A stretch of 52,284 bases of DNA, taken from positions 1-52,284 of the forward strand of contig CAMAXZ010000028.1 of assembly GCA_945862325.1 (NCBI GenBank), given 5' to 3'. The first letter of the stretch is position 1. Each line of letters starts with the position of its first letter. This DNA is from Klebsiella pneumoniae. Its GTDB lineage: Bacteria > Myxococcota_A > UBA796 > SXON01. Under the pieces are notes generated by a model, which was not told the origin of the DNA, did no database searches, and saw only the letters and a list, made by a program, of their open reading frames with translations. Position numbers and translations under genes: made by a program. Of this stretch, positions 17,590-25,274 are shown one piece after another.

Positions 17590-17949
17590 ATGAAGCCGCT
17601 CACCGCGATCCTCCTCGTCCTCGTGGCCCTCGGCCTCGGTTGGTGTTGGTACTTCCTCCCGTACTACATCGACTGGTGGAAGATGGACTCCGTCGCGGCC
17701 AACGCCGCCGCGTCGTGGGGCGCCAACGGGCTGCCGGCCGGCAAGACGAAGCTCGAGGAGCAGCTCCGTGACCAGCAGGTGCCGGACTACATCTCGTCGG
17801 ACGCGTGCGCCTTCTCCACGTACGGCTCCGACCGAGTGGTGGAGTGTGCATGGGACGTCATCGTCGAGATCCCGCCGCCGATCGGCGCGCGGCGGTTGTC
17901 GTTCGCGGTGAGCAAGGCGGTCGAGAGCGACCCGCGGTTGGGCCTCTGA
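17590..17949 (+). CDS. Small single-pass membrane protein, unknown function
   Basis: A 119-residue protein with one N-terminal hydrophobic helix (residues ~5-23, AILLVLVALGLGWCWYFL) followed by an aromatic PYYIDWWKM juxtamembrane segment. The rest, about 90 residues, probably lies outside the cytoplasmic membrane and contains two cysteines (ACAF, VECAWDV) that could pair. It recalls DUF4845-type proteins but I cannot assign it. pyrR starts 4 bp downstream, so they are likely co-transcribed. Confidence 0.6.
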   Translation: MKPLTAILLVLVALGLGWCWYFLPYYIDWWKMDSVAANAAASWGANGLPAGKTKLEEQLRDQQVPDYISSDACAFSTYGSDRVVECAWDVIVEIPPPIGARRLSFAVSKAVESDPRLGL

Positions 17950-17953
17950 CGCG

Positions 17954-18463
17954 ATGAGCACCATCCTCGAGCGCGACGACGTCACCGCGATGGTGGCGTT
18001 GATGGCCGATCGGATCGTGACGACCCTCCCCGCGGGCGAGCCGTGGGCGCTCGTCGGCATCCGTCGCGGCGGGCCCCCGCTGGCCGACCGGCTCGCGGAC
18101 GCGTGCGACGCGCGGACGGGCTCGCGGCCGCTCCGCGGCGACGTCGACGTCACGCTCTACCGCGACGACCTCTACTCCGGCCTCGAGAAGCCGATCGTGG
18201 GCGACACGGCGATGCCCTTCGAGGTGGACGGGCTCGGCATCGTGCTCGTGGACGACGTCCTGTTCACGGGGCGCACGGTGCGGGCCGCGATGGGTGAGGT
18301 CTGGGATTACGGACGTCCAAAGTGGATCAAGCTCGCGGTCCTGATCGACCGGGGGCACCGCGAGCTGCCGATCGCGCCCGACTTCGTGGGGGCGCGCATC
18401 GCGACGCCACGACGCTCGCGCGTGCGCGTGGACTGGGCGGCCGACGTGGTGACGGTCGAATGA
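17954..18463 (+). CDS. pyrR: PyrR-type uracil phosphoribosyltransferase/regulator
   Basis: A 169-residue type I phosphoribosyltransferase. The PRPP-binding loop is IVLVDDVLFTGRTVRAAM, and the N-terminal phosphate loop WALVGIRRGGPPLA and the YRDDLYS segment match PyrR. In Gram-positive bacteria PyrR binds pyr mRNA with UMP and causes attenuation, and it also has uracil phosphoribosyltransferase activity. Position directly before pyrB is the classic arrangement; its stop overlaps the pyrB start by 4 bp. I see no obvious antiterminator/anti-antiterminator pair upstream, so RNA-based control here is not supported by the sequence. Confidence 0.93.
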   Translation: MSTILERDDVTAMVALMADRIVTTLPAGEPWALVGIRRGGPPLADRLADACDARTGSRPLRGDVDVTLYRDDLYSGLEKPIVGDTAMPFEVDGLGIVLVDDVLFTGRTVRAAMGEVWDYGRPKWIKLAVLIDRGHRELPIAPDFVGARIATPRRSRVRVDWAADVVTVE

Positions 18464-19404
18464 AACGAAAGGATCTCCTGGGCCTCCGCGGGGTCTCCCG
18501 CGAAGAGATCGTGAGCGTGCTCGACACCGCCGAGCAGATGCGGGCCGTCAGCCAGCGCAAGGTCAAGAAGGTCCCGCCGCTCCGGGGCCGCACGGTCGTG
18601 ATGTTGTTCTTCGAGAACAGCACGCGCACCCGCACGAGCTTCGAGCTCGCGGCGAAGCGGCTGAGCGCGGACGTCCTGGGCTTCTCGGTGTCCTCGTCGA
18701 GCACGGCGAAGGGCGAGACCTTGATGGACACGGCGCGGACGATCTACGCGATGGCGCCGGACGCCGTCGTCGTGCGCCACGACTGCGCCGGGGCCCCGGG
18801 CATGCTCGCGCGCGCCTTCCCGTGGAGCGTGGTCAACGCCGGCGACGGCATCAACGAGCACCCGACGCAGGCGCTGCTCGACATGCTGACCATGCGCGAC
18901 CGGCTGGGGGGGCTCGAGGGGCGGACCGTGGCGATCGTGGGCGACGTCCAACACTCGCGGGTCGCACGCTCGAACATCTTCGGGCTCACGACGATGGGCG
19001 CGCGTGTGCTCGTGGCCGGGCCGGGGACGATGTGCCGTGCCGAGATGTCCGGCTTGCCGGTCGAGATCCGACACCACGTGGACGACGTCGTCGAGGAGGC
19101 GGACGTGGTGATGATGCTCCGCATCCAGCGCGAGCGGCTCGGGCGGGCCGTCTTGCCGAGCGCGCGGGAGTATGCAGCGTTCTATGGGTTGGACCTCGAG
19201 CGGTTGCGCCGTGCGCGTCCGGACGTCGTGGTCATGCACCCCGGGCCGATCAACCGCGGCGTCGAGATCGCGGCGGACGTCGCGGACAGTCCGAACAGCG
19301 TCATCCTCGACCAGGTCAGCAACGGCATCGCGGTGCGCATGGCGCTGCTGTTCCTGCTGCTCGGCAACGCCGACGAGCCCATCACCGGCCGGAGCGACGC
19401 GTGA
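18460..19404 (+). CDS. pyrB: Aspartate carbamoyltransferase catalytic subunit
   Basis: A 314-residue enzyme that joins carbamoyl phosphate and aspartate in pyrimidine synthesis. Hallmarks: the carbamoyl-phosphate loop FFENSTRTRTSFELAAKRL, the SSSTAKGETLMDT loop supplying Ser and Lys from the neighbouring subunit, the GDGINEHPTQALLDM motif, and HPGPINRGVEI near the C-terminus. Length is typical for a catalytic chain without a fused regulatory subunit. ATG overlaps the pyrR stop (ATGA). The downstream dihydroorotase-like gene overlaps by 4 bp, as in pyrB-pyrC' pairs where the inactive homologue is needed for enzyme assembly. Confidence 0.97.
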   Translation: MKRKDLLGLRGVSREEIVSVLDTAEQMRAVSQRKVKKVPPLRGRTVVMLFFENSTRTRTSFELAAKRLSADVLGFSVSSSSTAKGETLMDTARTIYAMAPDAVVVRHDCAGAPGMLARAFPWSVVNAGDGINEHPTQALLDMLTMRDRLGGLEGRTVAIVGDVQHSRVARSNIFGLTTMGARVLVAGPGTMCRAEMSGLPVEIRHHVDDVVEEADVVMMLRIQRERLGRAVLPSAREYAAFYGLDLERLRRARPDVVVMHPGPINRGVEIAADVADSPNSVILDQVSNGIAVRMALLFLLLGNADEPITGRSDA

Positions 19405-20579
19405 GGCGCCTGACCAACACGCGCCTCCCGGGTCGCGACGCGCCCGTGGACGTGTGGATCTCCGGCGACGGGCCGGACCTCGACGCCGGCGGCGCGGTCG
19501 TCGCTCCTTCCTTCGTCGATGTGAGCTGCGATCCTGGCTTCCCGGGCTTCCCGCCGCGGGAGGGGGTGGGCACGCTCTGCGCCGCGGCGCTCGCGGGCGG
19601 GTTCTCCGACCTCCTCACCACGCCCGCGGTCGACCCGGTCGTCGACACGCCCGAGCAGCTCGCGCGCATCGACCGGGTCGGCCCCGGAGGGGTGCGCTTG
19701 CTCCCGGCCGCGGCGCTGACCGCGGGGCTGCGCGGGGAGGAGCTCGCCGAGCTCGGGCTGCTCGCGGGTGCCGGGGCCGCCGCGCTCTCGGACGGGGGGC
19801 GCCCCATGCGCGACACCGCGGTGCTCCGCAACGCCCTCGAGTACGCGCGCGCGTTCCGGGTGCCGATCGTCCTCCGGCCGTGCGACGCGGACCTCGACCG
19901 CCTCGGCGTGATGCACGACGCGCCGCTCGCGGCGGTGGTCGGGCTTCGTGGAAATCCCTCGGCGAACGAAGAGATCGGCGTCGCGCGCGTCGTCGCGCTC
20001 GTGCGCGCCACGGGCACCCCTGTGCACCTCACCCACATCGGCAGCGCGCGCGGCGTCGCGCTCGTGCGCGCCGCCGTCGCGGACGGCCTGCCGGTCACCG
20101 CGTCCACCCCCGCTCGGAACCTCCTCCTCGACGCGTCGGTGCTCGACGACAACCGGTACGACACCCGCTTCCGGCTGCACCCGCCGTTGCGCGGGGCCGC
20201 CGACCGCGAGGCGCTCGTGGCCGCGGTCCGCGAGGGGCTCCTCTGCCTGAGCGCCGACCACCAGCCGCGCGCCCCGGAAGAGAAGGAGCTCGAGTTCGAG
20301 CGTGCGGTGCCCGGCAGCTCGGGCCTCGAGTCCGCGTTCGCCGCGGCGCTGACCGCCCTCGGCGACCTCCCGACCGTGCTGCGCGCCCTCGGCGCCGGGC
20401 CCCGCGCCGCCTTGGGGCTCACGAACGTGGGCCTCGTGCTCGTCGATCCCGAGGCCCGTCACGTCGTCGACACCGATGCGCACCGGTCTCGTTCCCGGAA
20501 CGACGCGTTGCGCGGCGCGCGCTTGCGTGGGGTCGTGCGTTCGTGCCTGCCGGACGCCGTGTTAGTCTCGCCGCCATGA
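19401..20579 (+). CDS. Dihydroorotase-like protein lacking metal ligands (PyrC'-type)
   Basis: A 392-residue amidohydrolase-fold protein from a GTG that overlaps the pyrB stop by 4 bases. Overall layout is that of type I dihydroorotase: the early VVAPSFVDVSCDPGFPG block, an LSDGGRPMRDTAVLRNALEYA block, HLTHIGSARGVALVR, and a late CLSADHQPRAPEEKELEF block. The catalytic HxH that should follow Asp40 is replaced by Ser42-Cys43-Asp44, and the usual metal-binding His in the TPHHLLL segment is missing (STPARNLLL). His in THIGS and Asp in SADH remain. With those losses zinc binding and catalysis are unlikely. Non-catalytic PyrC' in Pseudomonas is a structural partner of PyrB; this gene fits that role. 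Confidence 0.85.
   Translation: MRRLTNTRLPGRDAPVDVWISGDGPDLDAGGAVVAPSFVDVSCDPGFPGFPPREGVGTLCAAALAGGFSDLLTTPAVDPVVDTPEQLARIDRVGPGGVRLLPAAALTAGLRGEELAELGLLAGAGAAALSDGGRPMRDTAVLRNALEYARAFRVPIVLRPCDADLDRLGVMHDAPLAAVVGLRGNPSANEEIGVARVVALVRATGTPVHLTHIGSARGVALVRAAVADGLPVTASTPARNLLLDASVLDDNRYDTRFRLHPPLRGAADREALVAAVREGLLCLSADHQPRAPEEKELEFERAVPGSSGLESAFAAALTALGDLPTVLRALGAGPRAALGLTNVGLVLVDPEARHVVDTDAHRSRSRNDALRGARLRGVVRSCLPDAVLVSPP
20563..20568 (+). promoter_or_regulatory. -10-like hexamer TAGTCT, leaderless-type spacing before greA
   Basis: TAGTCT lies inside the end of the dihydroorotase-like gene and exactly 7 nt before the greA ATG. It could allow greA to be transcribed independently of the pyr genes. 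Confidence 0.4.
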
Positions 20580-21055
20580 CACAGCGCATCCCCATGACCC
20601 CCGAGGGGCACGAGAAGCTCCGCGTGGAGCTGAAGCACCTCAAAGAAGTCGTTCGCCACCGGGTCATCCGGGACATCGAAGAGGCGCGGGCGCACGGGGA
20701 CATCAGCGAAAACTCCGAATACGAGGACGCGAAGGAGCGGCAGGCCCACTGTGAGGGGCGCATCCGCGAGCTCGAAGGTCGTCTCTCTCTCGCCGACGTG
20801 ATCGACATCACGAAGGTCAAGCCCACCGCCGCGGTGATGTTCGGCACGACCGTGTTGCTCGAGGACACCGACAGCGGCGAGGAGTCCACCTACCGAATCG
20901 TCGGCGCCGAAGACGTCGACGTGAAGGCGGGCATGGTGTCGTTCAGCTCCCCCATCGGGCGCGCGCTCATCGGTCGCAAGAAGGGCGACGAGGTTCGGTT
21001 CGAGACGCCGAAGGGCACGCGCACCGTCGTCATCAACGACGTACTCTACAAGTAA
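20576..21055 (+). CDS. greA: Transcription elongation factor GreA
   Basis: A 159-residue factor that enters the RNA polymerase secondary channel and stimulates cleavage of backtracked RNA. The N-terminal coiled coil contains the acidic tip in ARAHGDISENSEYEDAKERQA with the functional Asp and Glu residues. The C-terminal FKBP-like domain has STYRIVGAEDVDVKAGMVS and SPIGRALIGRKKGDEV. Start ATG overlaps the previous stop (ATGA), but a -10-like TAGTCT directly upstream suggests its own promoter. Full length and no changes in key residues. Confidence 0.97.
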   Translation: MTQRIPMTPEGHEKLRVELKHLKEVVRHRVIRDIEEARAHGDISENSEYEDAKERQAHCEGRIRELEGRLSLADVIDITKVKPTAAVMFGTTVLLEDTDSGEESTYRIVGAEDVDVKAGMVSFSSPIGRALIGRKKGDEVRFETPKGTRTVVINDVLYK

Positions 21056-21066
21056 AGCAGGTTCGA

Positions 21067-24036
21067 ATGACTTCGACGGAAACCGACGCGACGTTGGCGT
21101 CGGCTCCCGGCGCGGCGCTTCCGCCGCCCGACGACGCGCGCGCCCGAGCCGCGCTCGACGTGCTCTCCCGCGCCTCCTCGTGGCTCGCTCGCGCGCCCGC
21201 GTTGCGGGTTCGCTACGTCGAGGCCTCGCTCGGTCGTTGGCTCCCGGCCCTGGCGCACCGCGAGGCGGCCCACGCGGCGCTCGTCGGCGCGCTCGGCGGC
21301 TTCGACGCGGCGGACGAGGCGTCCCGCGAAGGGCGCGTACGCGCGCTCGCCGAGGTCGTCGCCGCGCTCCGCGCCGAGATCGCCCCGCCGGAGGCGCCCG
21401 CGCCGCTCGGCCGCCTGCTCCCCGAGAGCATCGTCGCCGACCTGCCGCCGCGCGCCCCGCCTCCCGCGCCCCTGGCGCCGCCCGTGTTTCCGCCGGACGG
21501 CCCGGACACCGAAGCGGCCGCCGAACCCCCGCGCGACGACGCGCGGGACGATCGCCCGCGGGAGCCTCGCCCGCCCCGCGAAGCCCGCGACCGCGACGAT
21601 CGCCCGCGCGAAGCCCGCGACCGCGACGATCGCCCGCGCGAGGCCCGCGACCGCGACGATCGCCCGCGCGACCGCGCCGATCGTCCCCGCGACGACCGCC
21701 CCCGCGAAGCCCGCGACGATCGCCCGCGCGAGTCGCGCGACGATCGCCCCCGGGAAGACCGTCCCCCGCGCGACCGCGAGGATCGCAAGAAGAAGCGCGG
21801 CGACCGCGAGGACCGCCCGCGGGATCGCGAGCGGCGCGCGGACGAGGTCGCGCCGGCGCCGGCGCCTGCCCCCGAGCCGGAGCCCCCGCGTCCGCCGCCC
21901 GCCCCCGAACCGCGCACGTTCCCCCTCGGTCACCCCGAAGGGACGGGCGTTTCGATCACCACCCTCGACGTGCTGGACGCCGCAGAGGTCGAGGCGCTCG
22001 CGGGCGTCGGCGTCGCCTCCGTGGCGGACCTGTTCGCCCACCCGCCGATCGCGATCGATCGCGCCGGCGAGCGGTGGATCCCCGGCGTGACCCCCGAGGG
22101 CAACGTGGTCGTGCGCGGCACGGTCAGCCGTCGGTGCACGCGCTTCTCGCCCGGCTTGCGTCGGGACGAGCTCGTGTTGACGACGGATCGCGCGGAGGTC
22201 GTGTGCCGTTGGTACGGGCGCCTGCCGTTCGAGGTCGCGCGCACGCCCGCGGGCGGTGAGCTCGGCCTGTGCGGGCGCCTCGAGATCCTCGACGAACGAC
22301 CGGTGCTGTTCGAGGCCGAGCCGCTCGGGCTCGACGGGCGCGGCGGCGACTGGCTCCCCCGGTACGACGTCCCCGGACTTCCGGACGCCCGGGTGCGCGC
22401 CGTGGTCCGCGCGGCCCTGCGCACGCACGTCGACAACCTTCAGGATCACCTTCCGCCCGAGGTGGTCGAGCGGCACAAGCTGTTGCCGCTCAACCAGGCC
22501 GTCCGGGACGCCCACCTTCCGAGTAATGCAGGTCGAAAGGGGCGTTCACGCCTCGGCTTCGACGAGCTCCTGCAGGTGCAGCTCGGCGTGGCGCTCGCCC
22601 GTCAGCGCGAGCGCCGCGAGCGCGGGATCGCCACGGCGGTGCAGCACGGCCTGGTCGCGCGCGCCTTCGGGCAGATCGGGTGGACCCTCTCGGACGAGCA
22701 GGAAGCGGCGTTCGACGACATCAAGCGTGACCTCCGCCGCAATCAGCCCTCGCAGCGCCTGCTGCAAGGGGACGTCGGCGCCGGCAAGCACGCCGTCGTG
22801 CAGGCCGCGATGCTCGTGGTGGCAGAGAACAAGCACCAGGCGCTGTTCCTGGGGCCGGACGCCCTGACCGCGGAGCACCGGTACCTGTTCGCGGAGCAGT
22901 TCTACCGCTCCGTGGATCTCGAGCCGATGCTCCTGCTCGGGGCGCCCACGCGCACCCAGGCCGAACAGCTCAAGAAGGGCGACGCCCTCATCATCTACGC
23001 CACGCCGGCCATCCTCAAGGACGTCCCTGCGTTCCGCCGCTTGGGGCTGGTCGTGTTCGAGGAGCACGGGCCGTACGGCGCGGCGGACGTCGCCCCGTTC
23101 GACGTGCAGGGCCAACGCCCGGACCTCGTGGTCTTCACGCCGGCGCCGGTGCCGAGCGCCATCGCCCTGAACGTGTACGGCCCGATGAACCTCACGGTCC
23201 TCCCGACCCCCTCGGGGCGCGGCGTGGACACGGAGGCCTTCGACGCCACCCGTCGCGAAGAGGCGTACCAGCGCGCGCGCGATGCCCTCGCCGCCGGGGA
23301 GCAGGTCATGATCGCGTTCCCCGTGGTGCGCGGCCAGGACCTCCTGTCGCCCAGCGAGGCGCGTCGGCTGTCGGAGGTGCTCGCGTCCGAGCAGTTCCCC
23401 GGCGCGCGGATCGGCATCTTCAACGGCGGGATGTCGCGCGAAGAGCGGTTCCGCGCCTACGACGACTTCCAACATCGCCGCACGGACGTGCTCCTCGCGA
23501 CGACCTACGTGGAGCACGGGCCGGTGGTGCCCAACGCCACGACGATGATCGTGGAGTACGCGCACCAATTCGACCTCGTGCGCCTGCATCGCCTGCGCGC
23601 CCACGTGGCGCACGGCTGGCGCCGCGGCCGTTGCCTCCTGGTCACGAGCGACGACCCCCGCCCCGACGCGAAGCACAACCTCGAGCTCGTCGTGAACGAG
23701 ACCGACGGGTTCCGGATCGCGGAGCTCGATCTCCGGCACCGCGGCCTCGACGCCGTGCTCGGCGAACGGGCGGCCGACGCGCCCGACTTCGCGTGGGCCG
23801 ACCCGGTGTCCGAGCGCGACCTCATGGTGCGCACGCGGCAGGAGGCCATGCGCCTGCTGAACCAGGACCCCGGGCTGAAGCGGCGTTCGAACCGCGGCCT
23901 CCTGCACCTCGTCCGGGCGCGCTTCGGCGAAGAGCTCGGCGCGGAAGCCGGAGACGCCCCGGCGACCCAGGCGTCGTCGGCGGGCGCCGGCGCCGCCAAC
24001 AACGCGCGCCGCCGCCGTCGTCGTCGCGGGCGCTGA
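21067..24036 (+). CDS. RecG-like protein with degenerate helicase motifs and charged repeat
   Basis: A 989-residue protein. Residues ~155-260 are a low-complexity, Arg/Asp/Pro-rich insert (repeats of DRDDRPREAR). The C-terminal ~650 residues follow RecG: an OB-like wedge segment, the RSRLGFDELLQVQLGVALA linker, then two helicase lobes. Motif I reads GDVGAGKH, with His575 in place of the Mg-binding Thr/Ser. The DEQH box of motif II is EEHG (665-668). The TPIPRT block is TPAPVPS. Motif VI, normally QxRGRVGR, reads RLRAHVAHG with both later arginines replaced. ATP hydrolysis is therefore doubtful. The tail is Arg-rich (ARRRRRRRGR). It starts 11 bp after greA. Probably a non-catalytic DNA-binding paralogue; a normal recG is not in the window. 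Confidence 0.8.
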   Translation: MTSTETDATLASAPGAALPPPDDARARAALDVLSRASSWLARAPALRVRYVEASLGRWLPALAHREAAHAALVGALGGFDAADEASREGRVRALAEVVAALRAEIAPPEAPAPLGRLLPESIVADLPPRAPPPAPLAPPVFPPDGPDTEAAAEPPRDDARDDRPREPRPPREARDRDDRPREARDRDDRPREARDRDDRPRDRADRPRDDRPREARDDRPRESRDDRPREDRPPRDREDRKKKRGDREDRPRDRERRADEVAPAPAPAPEPEPPRPPPAPEPRTFPLGHPEGTGVSITTLDVLDAAEVEALAGVGVASVADLFAHPPIAIDRAGERWIPGVTPEGNVVVRGTVSRRCTRFSPGLRRDELVLTTDRAEVVCRWYGRLPFEVARTPAGGELGLCGRLEILDERPVLFEAEPLGLDGRGGDWLPRYDVPGLPDARVRAVVRAALRTHVDNLQDHLPPEVVERHKLLPLNQAVRDAHLPSNAGRKGRSRLGFDELLQVQLGVALARQRERRERGIATAVQHGLVARAFGQIGWTLSDEQEAAFDDIKRDLRRNQPSQRLLQGDVGAGKHAVVQAAMLVVAENKHQALFLGPDALTAEHRYLFAEQFYRSVDLEPMLLLGAPTRTQAEQLKKGDALIIYATPAILKDVPAFRRLGLVVFEEHGPYGAADVAPFDVQGQRPDLVVFTPAPVPSAIALNVYGPMNLTVLPTPSGRGVDTEAFDATRREEAYQRARDALAAGEQVMIAFPVVRGQDLLSPSEARRLSEVLASEQFPGARIGIFNGGMSREERFRAYDDFQHRRTDVLLATTYVEHGPVVPNATTMIVEYAHQFDLVRLHRLRAHVAHGWRRGRCLLVTSDDPRPDAKHNLELVVNETDGFRIAELDLRHRGLDAVLGERAADAPDFAWADPVSERDLMVRTRQEAMRLLNQDPGLKRRSNRGLLHLVRARFGEELGAEAGDAPATQASSAGAGAANNARRRRRRRGR
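21581..21670 (+). repeat. Three tandem 30-bp repeats encoding DRDDRPREAR-type units
   Basis: Three consecutive copies of a 30-bp unit, nearly identical (the third differs at its second base, aag to agg), inside the RecG-like gene. The surrounding 21530-21840 is made of related, more diverged Arg/Asp/Pro codons. The period is a multiple of three, so copy-number changes would keep the frame. This is a protein repeat, not a CRISPR. Confidence 0.9.
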
Positions 24037-24080
24037 GTGCGCCGCGCCTCCGGAGCGCCGCGGGCGGGCCGAGGCGCGCG

Positions 24081-25253
24081 TTGAGGCACGTCCGAGAGGT
24101 GGTCCGCGTGCGGACCGGTCGCGTCGTCGCCCCTTGGGGCGACCCGGTCGGCAAGGTGCGGGTGCTCGGCGTGCCGCTCGAAGAGCGTCAAGATCGCACC
24201 TTGCACGCGCTCGGCCTGCGCGTCGCGGCGACGGTCGACGCGTCGGAGCGCGCGTCGCGGGTCGGCACCCTGCTCTGGGACGACGACGTCGACGTGACCG
24301 TCGCGGGGCTGCGCGCGTGGCTCCGCGCGGCGGGAGCGGACGGCGGCGAGATGATCTTCCTCGAACGTCCGGTCCGTCGCGGCGATCTCGAGGCCGAGCC
24401 GGCGGGTCCAGTCGTCGGCGGAGAGCCCACGCGGCGCGTCGGCGTGCGGCTCGGCGTCGCGGATCGTGCGGTGTGCCTGCCTCCCAGGGGCTTCGGCGGC
24501 GTGGCGAAGGCGCCGGGCCCCTGGAAGACCGAGACGCCGTGGTGGATCACCGCCCGGTCCGCCACGACCATCCATCACTGGGCGCACGCCTTGCGGGCGA
24601 ACCTCGCCGCGCTGCCGGCGGCGCTCGACGCGGAGCTGATCCGCCGCCCGTGGAACGTGCTCTCCACCTGGGCGCGCGCGCCGCTGCGCGCAGGCTTCGG
24701 TCGTTTTGCGCGGGTCGGTCGTCGCTGTCGGATTCACCCCACGGCGCGCTTGGAGATGTGCGTGCTCGGCGACGACGTGGAGGTCGGCGCGTACTCCGTG
24801 CTCCGCGCCTGTGTCGTGTCGGACGGCGCGAAGGTCGAGGACCACGTCACGGCCCGCGGCGCCATCCTCGGGCCGGGCGCGCACCTCGGCAACTTCGGCA
24901 TGTTCAACCTGTCCGTGCTCGGCGCGCGCAGCTCGATCAGCCACATCGGCGGGCAGGCGTGTATCGTCGGCGACGACAGCTTCGTCGCCACGTTCGCCAC
25001 CTTGCACGACCTCAACCTCCGCGGCAACGTGCGCGTGCCGGTCGACGGGCGGCTCGTCGACACCGGGAGCCCGTTCCTGGGCTGCGCCGTGGGGCACCGC
25101 GTTCGGATGGGCGCCGGGGTCGTGGTCGCGAGCGGGCGCGCCATCCCCAACGACGTCACGCTCGTGGCGGACGCCGCGTCGATCCTCGCTCGGGTCGACG
25201 CGATGCAGCCCGGGACGTACGCCGTCCGAGACGGGCGCGCGGTCGGGGTCTGA
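24081..25253 (+). CDS. Left-handed beta-helix (hexapeptide repeat) protein
   Basis: A protein of about 390 residues, starting at TTG 24081 or at one of two in-frame GTGs (24099, 24108); none has a good ribosome-binding site. The N-terminal ~150 residues are unassigned but include FLERPVRRGDLEAE, and an HWAHALRANL segment precedes the C-terminal domain, so a sugar nucleotidyltransferase-like origin is possible. Residues ~210-370 form hexapeptide turns (ARLEMCVLGDDVEVGAYSV, AILGPGAHLGNFGMFNLSV, ACIVGDDSFVATFATLH), as in GlmU-type or gamma-carbonic-anhydrase-like beta-helices. The gene follows the RecG-like gene by 44 bp. Likely an acyltransferase or nucleotide-sugar enzyme; the substrate is unknown. 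Confidence 0.7.
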   Translation: MRHVREVVRVRTGRVVAPWGDPVGKVRVLGVPLEERQDRTLHALGLRVAATVDASERASRVGTLLWDDDVDVTVAGLRAWLRAAGADGGEMIFLERPVRRGDLEAEPAGPVVGGEPTRRVGVRLGVADRAVCLPPRGFGGVAKAPGPWKTETPWWITARSATTIHHWAHALRANLAALPAALDAELIRRPWNVLSTWARAPLRAGFGRFARVGRRCRIHPTARLEMCVLGDDVEVGAYSVLRACVVSDGAKVEDHVTARGAILGPGAHLGNFGMFNLSVLGARSSISHIGGQACIVGDDSFVATFATLHDLNLRGNVRVPVDGRLVDTGSPFLGCAVGHRVRMGAGVVVASGRAIPNDVTLVADAASILARVDAMQPGTYAVRDGRAVGV

Positions 25254-25274
25254 CCGGCCGCAGTCCGGGCGCCC

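Noticed and set aside
14160..17603. A 1147-codon open frame on the minus strand
   Set aside because: It lies fully antisense to ugd and lepA, and its translation is rich in His, Arg, Ala and Asp with no recognisable domain. In a very GC-rich genome such antisense frames are common.
17800..17953. PyrR-binding attenuator before pyrR
   Set aside because: No antiterminator/terminator pair or PyrR-binding loop could be recognised; the region is coding sequence of the small membrane protein.
21530..21840. Repeats considered as a CRISPR array
   Set aside because: The 30-bp units are directly adjacent, lack spacers and code for a charged protein segment in an open frame.
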